A stretch of DNA of 64,000 nucleotides from Bacteroides cellulosilyticus. Its GTDB lineage: Bacteria; Bacteroidota; Bacteroidia; Bacteroidales; Bacteroidaceae. Each line of letters begins with the position of its first letter. Position 1 is the stretch's first letter. The notes beneath the pieces were generated by a model. It was not told the DNA's origin. It did not search any database and saw only the letters and a list, made by a program, of their open reading frames with translations. Below are positions 28,501 to 34,834 of the stretch, piece after piece. The translations under genes were made by a program, and so were the position numbers. The stretch covers positions 5,580,501 through 5,644,500 of the forward strand of contig NZ_CP081903.1 in NCBI RefSeq assembly GCF_020091405.1, read 5' to 3'.

Positions 28501-28881
28501 GCTACAAACTTCAGCTATTGCTTCTATGGGTGTACCGGATTACAGACAATTCCGGAAGGGCTTTTCGCGAAGAACGCAGAAGCTATAAACTTCAACAGTT
28601 GCTTCTATGGGTGTACCTATATGATGTTCAATCCAAATATATTCGTCAATCCCGCCGCGGCCGAACAGGATAAATTAAACCGCTTCATAGATAAAGACAT
28701 GGACTTTAGGAATTGCTTCTACCAAGTCAATCTGCATAACAATTCAGGTACCGCCCCCGCACTGTGGAGCTATGCGAAAGGTTCGGGCAATTGGACTACG
28801 GCAAATTGCTTCAAAGGCTGCATAATGTCAAATTCCGAAGATATCAAGGATTATTCAACTTGGGGCACTCCCAAATTCTAA
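25588..28881 (+). CDS. BspA/fimbrillin-like surface lipoprotein with 12 Cys-containing 27-aa repeats, copy 2
   Basis: This 1097-aa paralogue of the 22109 product has the same signal (Cys22), fimbrillin-like part, BspA-type repeats and PKD-like domain. For about the first 490 residues the DNA is nearly identical, apart from two small in-frame insertions near residues 60 and 135. The PKD-like part has several substitutions. The 27-aa repeat domain is quite different in sequence and has 12 units instead of 10; one unit lacks a residue ('NINIIRCFYGC'). This is the usual pattern of a conserved stalk with a variable binding tip. Confidence 0.85.
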   Translation: MKTRRFHQSIVLMAVALATVACQNELKEEYNEPKPGEKITMTIRATQGTASQTRTDYEDKLGIADIDNIAVKWEGGSTDGAPVERIKVFGVNANELGYSVDFNSLPSSLSQDGTSISFEGTIDAKSLYFAMYPADNCNYNNDASDPIVYTSFSGQTQDCAKPMAHLKGFDLMVGRAATPGSYDKLTFSHEAAMIRFSLKNVPSTEKITRVSLAAANNKLSSRMYALLAGSSIDGLTVEADTDYAPVSSLSLDITNHTPSTEPLKAYMMIPPCDLSNDLLTVTVNTESGNTYTGDLTTAAGTLLEAGLCYTLEPTLALGKTISLPPATEGSLESTLNNITPTPEQTELAVTGAVNTDDITALATFLKENKAEKITAIDLSGISGIADVTGFAGCAKLEKVILPDAAEAIGDNAFEGCTALTTVIQNEPMPADAAPATRASISKSIKRIGNSSFKNCTSMTEMFLHADIQSVGNSAFEGCTAMTALIFEGTKAANGNGGISLGTGIITGTHPDIKIFLPAITELAMATAYKKILEEKPTYYNFAGYGSVTTTEEKTNPASYTLIPTVPVDTMQFTVKVESGDLGFSIPFPDSGVTPAAIIVSWGDDTPAVVVPKGTTLAAGDKFEYTYAAAGTYTITIGSDATADKQQIPVLNFYQRAGSYNQNKLVSLKTPLLNMNCSSLSKAFYSCEKLTTIPENLFEKNKAATDFSGCFYYCSALQTIPGGLFANNTAATDFNSCFFNCNLLKEIPSELFAKNTEARGFNYCFANCKGLNAIPENLFEKNTAATNFSYCFYNCILLGSIPKELFASNTAATNFSYCFSSCKALTTIPESLFANNTEATNFDQCFADCIALTTIEARLFANNANINIIRCFYGCIALTTISTDLFANNTAIKSFNYCFYDCTALQTIPEGLFANNAEATSFNYCFANCNGLTAIPGNLFEKNKAATDFRNCFQSCRALKEIPGGLFTNNTAATNFSYCFYGCTGLQTIPEGLFAKNAEAINFNSCFYGCTYMMFNPNIFVNPAAAEQDKLNRFIDKDMDFRNCFYQVNLHNNSGTAPALWSYAKGSGNWTTANCFKGCIMSNSEDIKDYSTWGTPKF

Positions 28882-28896
28882 CTAAGCATAACCCCC

Positions 28897-28944
28897 GAAA
28901 ACCTCCGCAAGACAGTCCTTAACCGCTGGATCGCGGAGGTTTTC
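28897..28944 (+). terminator. Terminator after BspA-like copy 2
   Basis: Twelve-bp arms GAAAACCTCCGC (28897-28908) and GCGGAGGTTTTC (28933-28944) form a hairpin homologous to the one at 25255. A compensatory pair change (CTGCG to CCGCG) keeps the stem, which supports a real RNA structure. Confidence 0.65.
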
Positions 28945-28985
28945 ACTAAATAATTATTCATCAACTTAAAAAAAACATTTAAATT

Positions 28986-29786
28986 ATGGCAACAAACGAC
29001 ATCAAGTATACCTTGAATGCCCAGCTGGCAGACAACTCCGTCACCGTTGACGACAAGAACGACCGCATCCTAGCCCTCGTTTCCGCCGGCACCGCTGACA
29101 AACAGCGCGTCATCTCCGAAATCATGGCAATAAACCCGGGTCTGGAACGAGAGGTTGTGGAAGCAGTCATCAATCTGGAGCAACGGGTGGTAAAGAAAAT
29201 GGCCCTCAGCGGCTACAACGTCAATATGGGTCTGTATCACGCCGTAGCCCAATTCACCGGCGTGGTGCTGAACAAGGCGTGGAACCCGGAACGCAACTCG
29301 GTCTACGTCGCCTTCACCCAAGGCGCTGACATGCGTGAAGCCATCCGAGCCACCGGTGTCAACATCATCGGCGAAAAGGGAAGCACCATGTTCGTGGCAG
29401 GCACGCAGGACACCGCCACCCGCGCCACCAACGCCACCGCCACCGCGGGACGCAACTTCACCCTGACCGGCTCGAAACTGAAAATAGCGGGCACCGACCC
29501 AGCCGTGGGCATCACGCTGACATCCGCCTCGGGCGTAGTCACCAAAGTCACCGAAGACCTCTGGGCGGTGAACGATCCCTCAAAGCTCGTCTTCATCATC
29601 CCCGCCGAACTGGAGAACGGAGAGTACACGCTCACCGTCACCACTCAATACAGCACCAACGGCAAGACCTTGCTCAAGACGCCACGAAGCGTTTCGCAAA
29701 ACATCTACCTGGGCGAAGCTCCCTCAGGAGGAGGCGACAGCGGAAACACCGGAGGAGGAGGACTGGACGAAAATCCACTGGGATGA
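28986..29786 (+). CDS. HU-like DNA-binding domain protein with DUF4469-type Ig domain
   Basis: This 266-aa protein has an N-terminal HU/IHF-like domain in the Bacteroides style (about residues 1-130; 'KQRVISEIMAINPGLEREVV'). An Ig-like DUF4469 domain follows (about 155-245; 'GTDPAVGITLTSASG'). A Gly-rich tail ends in GGLDENPLG. The same nine-residue ending is found on the HU protein at 62651. The leader before the ATG matches that of the duplicated peptide genes, so the gene may share their regulation. Such proteins occur in many copies in Bacteroides, and the role is not clear. Two stacked terminators end the locus. Confidence 0.82.
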   Translation: MATNDIKYTLNAQLADNSVTVDDKNDRILALVSAGTADKQRVISEIMAINPGLEREVVEAVINLEQRVVKKMALSGYNVNMGLYHAVAQFTGVVLNKAWNPERNSVYVAFTQGADMREAIRATGVNIIGEKGSTMFVAGTQDTATRATNATATAGRNFTLTGSKLKIAGTDPAVGITLTSASGVVTKVTEDLWAVNDPSKLVFIIPAELENGEYTLTVTTQYSTNGKTLLKTPRSVSQNIYLGEAPSGGGDSGNTGGGGLDENPLG

Positions 29787-29804
29787 CCGGAAATTTGTAT
29801 AGGC

Positions 29805-29919
29805 AATCGATACAGAGCTGTATAAACAATCGATACAGAGCTGTATAAACAATCGATACAGGACTGTATAAACAATCGATACAGAGCTGTATAAACAATC
29901 GATACAGGGCTGTATGGTT
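29805..29919. repeat. Five tandem 23-nt palindromic repeats
   Basis: Five units of 23 nt start at 29805, 29828, 29851, 29874 and 29897. Each contains the palindrome ATACAG-AG-CTGTAT or a variant. Unit 5 ends in GGCTGTATG and forms the left arm of the first terminator behind the array. The 342-nt gap between the HU-like gene and the next gene holds this array, two terminators and otherwise nothing recognisable. Confidence 0.9.
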
Positions 29920-29968
29920 AGGGCATACAGCCTTTTTATAGCGGAGACACCTCCGCTATATTTTTTTT
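29908..29968 (+). terminator. Two stacked terminators after the HU-like gene
   Basis: The first has arms GGCTGTATG (29908-29916) and CATACAGCC (29924-29932) followed by TTTTT. The second has arms TATAGCGGAG (29937-29946) and CTCCGCTATA (29951-29960) followed by eight T. The first uses the last unit of the repeat array as its left arm. Confidence 0.85.
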
Positions 29969-30128
29969 CATTTTACAGGCCATGGCAAGTTATAGGGCAA
30001 CAACTTTCCGCCCGCTTCCTTTGTTCTTTCGGGAAGAATAAAGTACTTTTGCGATGTTGCGCGGCACAGGCAGTGTCGAGTGATAAAAATAACGCCTCAT
30101 ATTGAAACGATAACACACAGAGAATGAT

Positions 30129-31850
30129 ATGGAAGAGATAAAGAGAATACCCTACGGTGTATCCAGCTTCGTGGAAGTGGTGGAACAAAACCAATATTAT
30201 GTGGACAAAACCATGTACCTGCCCCTGCTGGAGCGGCAGCCCAATTATCTGTTCCTCATCCGCCCCCGCCGCTTCGGCAAAAGCATCTTTCTGGGCATGT
30301 TGCGGGCTTACTACGACCTTGCCCAAAAGGAAAAGTTCGCCGCCCGCTTCGGAAACCTGTGGATAGGCAGCCGACCTACGCCGCTGCAAGGAGCCTTTCA
30401 GGTGCTGTACATGGATTTCTCGCGCATAGGCGGACAAGGAGAAGGACTGGCGCAGAACTTCAACGATTATTGCAGCATGTGTGTGGATAACTTCGCTTCC
30501 ATTTATGAATCATACTACTATCCCGGGTTTGTCCGGGAAATGAAGGAACAATCCGGCTTCAGGAATAAACTGAACTATCTGGACATGAAAGCCAAAGAGA
30601 CGGGTGCCCGCCTCTACCTCATCATCGACGAATACGACAATTTCACCAACGTAGTGCTCAACGAAGAAGGCGAAGGCGTTTATCATGCCATCACCCACGC
30701 CAGCGGGTTCTATCGCGAAGTCTTCAAGAAGTTCAAAGGTATGTTCGAGCGCATCTTCATGATAGGTGTCAGCCCCGTTACGCTGGATGACTTGAGCAGT
30801 GGATTCAACATCGGATGGAACATCAGTACCGAACCCATATTCAACATGATGCTGGGATTCAGCGAAACAGATGTACGTGCGATTCTGCAATATTATAAAG
30901 ATGCCGGAGAGCACAACGGTGACGTGGATACCATGATTACGGAAATGAAGCCCTGGTACGACAACTACTGCTTCGCCAAAGCGAGTCTGGAACGCGACCC
31001 GAAGATGTTCAATTGCGACATGGTGTTCTATTACCTCCGCAACTACATGAATTATGGCACTTCACCCGAACAGATGATTGACCCCAACACCCGCACCGAC
31101 TACAACAAGATGAAGAAACTCATTCAACTGGACAAGTTGGACGGTGACCGCAAGGGGGTGCTGCGCCGTATCACCGAGGAAGGGCAGATTATCACCAACC
31201 TCGCCACCTCCTTTCCCGCCGAGCAAATTGCCAAGGCGGAGATATTCCCCAGCCTGCTCTTCTACTACGGCATGCTCACCATCACCGGAACAGACGGAGA
31301 CCAGCTGGTGCTGAGCATCCCCAACAATAATGTGCGCAAGCAATATTACGAATACCTGCTCGAAGGTTATCAAAGCGAAAAGTACATCGACCTGAGCAAC
31401 CTGCGTACCATCTATAAAGATATGGCATACCATGGTAACTGGCGGCAGTCACTCGAATTTATTGCCTGCGCCTACAAGAATCACTCCTCCGTGCGCAGTC
31501 TCATCGAAGGTGAACGAAACATCCAAGGTTTCTTCACCGCCTACCTCAGTATCAGCGCTTACTACCTCACTGCCCCTGAAGTGGAACTGAACCACGGCTT
31601 CTGCGACATGTTCCTCATGCCCGACCTGCAACGTTACCCCGAAGTGGCTCACAGCTATATCCTGGAACTGAAGTATCTGCCGGCAAAAGACTATGAAAGT
31701 AAAGGTGGACAACAGTGGCTGGATGCCGTAGATCAGATACACGGTTATGCCCAAGGGCCAAGGGTACAACAACTGGCACAGGGCACGCAGTTGCACTGTA
31801 TCGTGATGCAATTCAGCGGATGGGAAATGGTAAAAGCAGAGGAGGTATAA
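30129..31850 (+). CDS. AAA-ATPase-like / PD-(D/E)XK nuclease-like protein
   Basis: This 573-aa protein belongs to the large Bacteroides family with an N-terminal AAA-ATPase_like domain (residues about 5-290) and a C-terminal PD-(D/E)XK-type domain (about 470-565). The Walker A-like motif is RPRRFGKS. Walker B is 'LYLIIDEYDNF'. The nuclease-like core is 'HSYILELKYLPAK'. These proteins occur in many copies per genome and are suspected to act in DNA metabolism, mobile elements or regulation, but no function is proven. It precedes the hemolysin III-type gene by 17 nt. Confidence 0.9.
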   Translation: MEEIKRIPYGVSSFVEVVEQNQYYVDKTMYLPLLERQPNYLFLIRPRRFGKSIFLGMLRAYYDLAQKEKFAARFGNLWIGSRPTPLQGAFQVLYMDFSRIGGQGEGLAQNFNDYCSMCVDNFASIYESYYYPGFVREMKEQSGFRNKLNYLDMKAKETGARLYLIIDEYDNFTNVVLNEEGEGVYHAITHASGFYREVFKKFKGMFERIFMIGVSPVTLDDLSSGFNIGWNISTEPIFNMMLGFSETDVRAILQYYKDAGEHNGDVDTMITEMKPWYDNYCFAKASLERDPKMFNCDMVFYYLRNYMNYGTSPEQMIDPNTRTDYNKMKKLIQLDKLDGDRKGVLRRITEEGQIITNLATSFPAEQIAKAEIFPSLLFYYGMLTITGTDGDQLVLSIPNNNVRKQYYEYLLEGYQSEKYIDLSNLRTIYKDMAYHGNWRQSLEFIACAYKNHSSVRSLIEGERNIQGFFTAYLSISAYYLTAPEVELNHGFCDMFLMPDLQRYPEVAHSYILELKYLPAKDYESKGGQQWLDAVDQIHGYAQGPRVQQLAQGTQLHCIVMQFSGWEMVKAEEV

Positions 31851-31867
31851 ACATCGCACTTTTATAA

Positions 31868-32527
31868 ATGAGCATCACCCGGAAAAAGAAACAAAACGGA
31901 CTTTTCTATACGAAAGCCGAAGAGAGAATAAATACCCTCTCGCACGCCGCAGGCATCCTGATGGGGATTATTGTCGGTACAATATTTCTCGTAAAAAGTT
32001 ATCAGAGTGGAAACTTCTGGGCTGTATTCGGCATCTGGCTCTATCTTTTCGGCATGCTCGGCTCTTACGTTGCCTCTACCCTCTACCATGCGCTGAAATA
32101 CCATAATCCCTGGAAAAAGCGATTGCGGAATTGGGACCATGCGGCCATTTACTGGCATATTGCGGGCAGTTATTCACCCGTCACGCTCATTGCACTACGC
32201 GAGAATGGTGCCTGGGGATGGGGATTATTCGGTTTTGTCTGGTTATGTGCCATCATCGGCACCATCGTGAGTTTCCGCAAAATGGAGGAACATAGCAATG
32301 TAGAGACAATCTGCTTCATCGTTATGGGGCTGTCCGTACTGGTTGCCTTCAAACCTCTATATGCCGTTGCCGCAGGAACGTGCTACTGGATGATTGGTGA
32401 AGGCATCTGTTACATCACCGGAGCAGTGTTTTACTCTTTCCGGCAGCGCTATATGCATTCTGTATTTCATTTCTTCGTATTGGGAGGTTCGGTGTGCCAC
32501 ATGATGGCGGTGTGGCTGATTTTATAG
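31868..32527 (+). CDS. Hemolysin III / TrhA-family (PAQR) membrane protein
   Basis: This 219-aa protein has seven hydrophobic segments and the family signatures: an N-terminal Glu-Arg-Ile-Asn-x-Leu-Ser-His motif, 'YVASTLYHAL', 'NWDHAAIYWHIAGSYSPV' and the final 'HSVFHFFVLGGSVCH'. The conserved His, Ser and Asp residues are the metal site of PAQR receptors. Bacterial members (YqfA/TrhA) affect membrane fluidity. The hemolysin name is historical. It is possibly co-transcribed with the AAA-ATPase gene. Confidence 0.92.
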   Translation: MSITRKKKQNGLFYTKAEERINTLSHAAGILMGIIVGTIFLVKSYQSGNFWAVFGIWLYLFGMLGSYVASTLYHALKYHNPWKKRLRNWDHAAIYWHIAGSYSPVTLIALRENGAWGWGLFGFVWLCAIIGTIVSFRKMEEHSNVETICFIVMGLSVLVAFKPLYAVAAGTCYWMIGEGICYITGAVFYSFRQRYMHSVFHFFVLGGSVCHMMAVWLIL

Positions 32528-32569
32528 TCACTACCCACTGCTAAAATATATTAATAATCCTCCCTCTTC

Positions 32570-32626
32570 CTTGTTTTTCTCCTCAGCTTCCCTTACGTTT
32601 GCAGTGTTGTACATCAGTGCAACACT
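32570..32626 (+). promoter_or_regulatory. Promoter and putative GntR operator of the ABC operon
   Basis: The -7 box TACGTTTG (32594-32601) lies 20 nt after CTTG (32570-32573), close to the -33 TTTG consensus. Just behind it is an inverted repeat AGTGTTG (32603-32609) / CAACACT (32620-32626), ending 9 nt before the ATG at 32636. A YtrA/GntR-type regulator is encoded in this operon, so this repeat is its likely operator. Confidence 0.55.
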
Positions 32627-32635
32627 TAAGAAACT

Positions 32636-33460
32636 ATGATAAAGATAGAAAACATCAGCTACGGCTACAAGTCTAACCGTCCTATTTTCAATGACATATC
32701 TTTGGAGATAGGCAACGGAATATACGGACTTCTGGGAGAGAACGGTGTAGGTAAAACCACACTGATACATCTCCTTTGCGGACTACTTTTTCCTTGGAAA
32801 GGAGAATGCAGCATTGATGGGATGAATCCGGCAAAAAGAGAACCCGCCTTATTGAGCCGTTACTTCTTTCTGCCCGAAGAAATGCAGATGCCTTCCGAAA
32901 GCATTTCCGCTTTTGCCACACGGCATTCCGCTTTCTATCCTCACTTCAACTACAAAGAGTTTGAACAGAATCTTGAAGAACTGAAGATTGACAGGAAGCA
33001 GAAACTATCCGCAGTCTCCTACGGTCAGCAAAAAAAGGCGATGCTGGCATATGCCTTTGCACTACATACCCCGCTCCTGATACTCGACGAGCCTACAAAC
33101 GGACTGGACATCACATCCCGACAAGCTCTGAAACGTATCATCAGCCGCAGCATAGATGATGACAGTACGCTCCTCATCTCCACCCATCAGGCACACGACT
33201 TCGAGAACCTGCTGGATCACCTCATCATCCTCGGCGAAAGCGAAGTCTTACTGAACCGTTCATTGGACGAAATCAGCCAGCGCCTCCTCTTTGCCCGGAC
33301 AGACAGTCTGCCCGAAGACAGCATTTACAGCGAACAGGAATTACCCGGATATTTCTCCGTGTTGCCTAATGAAGAGGAAGAAGAAAATACACCGGATATA
33401 GAACTGCTGTACAAAGCAGTGCTGCAAGTGCCGGAAAAGATAAAATCAATGTTCAAATAA
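32636..33460 (+). CDS. ABC transporter ATP-binding protein
   Basis: This 274-aa ATPase has Walker A GENGVGKT (about residues 36-43), a degenerate signature 'SYGQQKK' in place of LSGGQ, and Walker B 'LLILDEPTNGLD'. The switch His lies in 'STHQAHD'. The C-terminal 60 residues are a variable tail. It would power the membrane protein encoded 9 nt downstream. With a GntR regulator in the same operon this resembles YtrA-type systems, which respond to cell-wall antibiotics or envelope stress. The substrate is unknown. Confidence 0.93.
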   Translation: MIKIENISYGYKSNRPIFNDISLEIGNGIYGLLGENGVGKTTLIHLLCGLLFPWKGECSIDGMNPAKREPALLSRYFFLPEEMQMPSESISAFATRHSAFYPHFNYKEFEQNLEELKIDRKQKLSAVSYGQQKKAMLAYAFALHTPLLILDEPTNGLDITSRQALKRIISRSIDDDSTLLISTHQAHDFENLLDHLIILGESEVLLNRSLDEISQRLLFARTDSLPEDSIYSEQELPGYFSVLPNEEEEENTPDIELLYKAVLQVPEKIKSMFK

Positions 33461-33469
33461 ACAAAGAAT

Positions 33470-34231
33470 ATGAATGCAACCTTCAACCTGAAACGTTTCT
33501 TCCTGCTGGAACAGTACAAGAAACAGGAAACCGGCCGACACTTGCTTTGGAGTGCCGGCATTGTGCTGGGCATTTGTCTTCTCTGCATGATGTATGATAT
33601 CAACAAAGGCTCAAGCTATTACATCGAACATACACAGGCTTTCTCCCTCAGCCGCTACGTGCTGTGGTTTCTCTGCATCGCCCCCTGCCTGTTGGAGATA
33701 AATATCACCAAACAGACCTCCACTCTATACCTGTTGATGCCCGCTTCCGTTTTTGAGAAGTTCCTGCACTTGTGGATGAAGTATCTACTCGTACTCCCGC
33801 TGTTCTGTTTCTTGCTGATAACAAGCATAAAAGGGTTACTAATACTCTCAGGCACTGACTACCTACAACACTTCGGCAGCCACATTGAATTTCACCTGAT
33901 AGAAAAAGACCAGATACTGTCATGCAGCTTGATGCAAGGAACTTTTTTCCTCGGATGCATAGCCTTCAAACGCCAGAAGCTGATAAATTCTTTCATCGTT
34001 TTGTGTTCCTGCTTCATTCTCATTTTCGGGATTATACTCTCAATGACATTGTGGGAACCTGCCGACAGCCATGGATATTGGATAGCAAACATAGCCTATC
34101 CCATCTATAATTTCCCGATAAGCAGCACGTCAGAAGCCATTATTGCTTTCTGCAACTACGGCACCCCTGTCCTGTTCAGCATCGGAATATGGATATCGAG
34201 TTACTTCCTGCTCAAAGAAAAACAACTGTAA
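33470..34231 (+). CDS. ABC transporter membrane (permease-like) protein
   Basis: This 253-aa protein has six hydrophobic segments: near 'LLWSAGIVLGICLLC', 'YVLWFLCIAPCLL', 'YLLVLPLFCFLLI', a segment around residue 155, 'FIVLCSCFILIFGIIL', and one near the C-terminus. It is probably the membrane half of the transporter whose ATPase is encoded just upstream. It lacks a strong family signature. The GntR gene starts 3 nt after its stop. Confidence 0.8.
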   Translation: MNATFNLKRFFLLEQYKKQETGRHLLWSAGIVLGICLLCMMYDINKGSSYYIEHTQAFSLSRYVLWFLCIAPCLLEINITKQTSTLYLLMPASVFEKFLHLWMKYLLVLPLFCFLLITSIKGLLILSGTDYLQHFGSHIEFHLIEKDQILSCSLMQGTFFLGCIAFKRQKLINSFIVLCSCFILIFGIILSMTLWEPADSHGYWIANIAYPIYNFPISSTSEAIIAFCNYGTPVLFSIGIWISSYFLLKEKQL

Positions 34232-34234
34232 GCT

Positions 34235-34603
34235 ATGGACTTCAAGACCAATAAACCGATATACCAACAGATTGTAGACTTCTGTTTCAGCAAGATACTC
34301 ACCCGTGAGTGGACGGCGGGCGAACGAATAGTCTCGGTCAGGGAGCTTTCCACGCAGCTTGCCGTGAACTCGCGCACCGTGCTGAAAGCCTACGAATACC
34401 TGCAAGCGGAGGACATTATCTATCCCGAACGGGGCATGGGCTTCTTTCTTTCAAAGGATGCCATGAAGAAAGTGATGAAGATACAGAAGAAAGAATTCTT
34501 TGAAAACCAGCTTGCCGACCTGTTCAACATTATGGACCTGCTTGGCATCAGCATAGATGAAATAACAGAACGATATAATAAACTTAAAAACAGCAGTTCA
34601 TGA
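34235..34603 (+). CDS. GntR-family (YtrA-type) regulator
   Basis: This 122-aa protein has an N-terminal winged helix ('KPIYQQIVDFCFSKIL', 'GERIVSVRELSTQLAVNSRTVLKAYEYL') and a short helical C-terminus of the YtrA subfamily instead of a large effector domain. It probably represses its own operon through the inverted repeat at 32603-32626. Its stop overlaps the start of a 37-aa membrane peptide by 4 nt (ATGA). Confidence 0.93.
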   Translation: MDFKTNKPIYQQIVDFCFSKILTREWTAGERIVSVRELSTQLAVNSRTVLKAYEYLQAEDIIYPERGMGFFLSKDAMKKVMKIQKKEFFENQLADLFNIMDLLGISIDEITERYNKLKNSSS

Positions 34604-34713
34604 AGAGATACGCAAAGACAGCATTATTGATTACCTTCGGACTCATCTTCGTACTCATCATAGTCAAAGTTTTTACTCTGATGTACGAACTGAATTCCGC
34701 TGTACAGTCTTAA
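34600..34713 (+). CDS. 37-aa single-pass membrane peptide, translationally coupled to the GntR gene
   Basis: A short frame of 37 codons overlaps the GntR stop (ATGA at 34600-34603). The product starts MKRYAKTALL, has one hydrophobic helix of about 17 residues (LLITFGLIFVLIIVKVF) and ends ELNSAVQS. The overlap and the clear membrane helix support translation. It may be a subunit or regulator of the ABC transporter. Confidence 0.6.
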   Translation: MKRYAKTALLITFGLIFVLIIVKVFTLMYELNSAVQS

Positions 34714-34834
34714 CTTTTACAGCCTCGACGCCGAAAGTATAAACATCTGAAATACAAGCTATAGAATCTTCCCTAACAGGGAGGAGTGCCTTTTACATCT
34801 CTAATCAAACAGTAATCTACTAACAGGAACGAAT

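Noticed and set aside
29674..29898. Minus-strand 74-codon frame with repeated residues over the 23-nt repeat array
   Set aside because: The frame exists only because the 23-nt palindromic units lack stops in that frame; the protein is a repeat artefact overlapping the HU-like gene.
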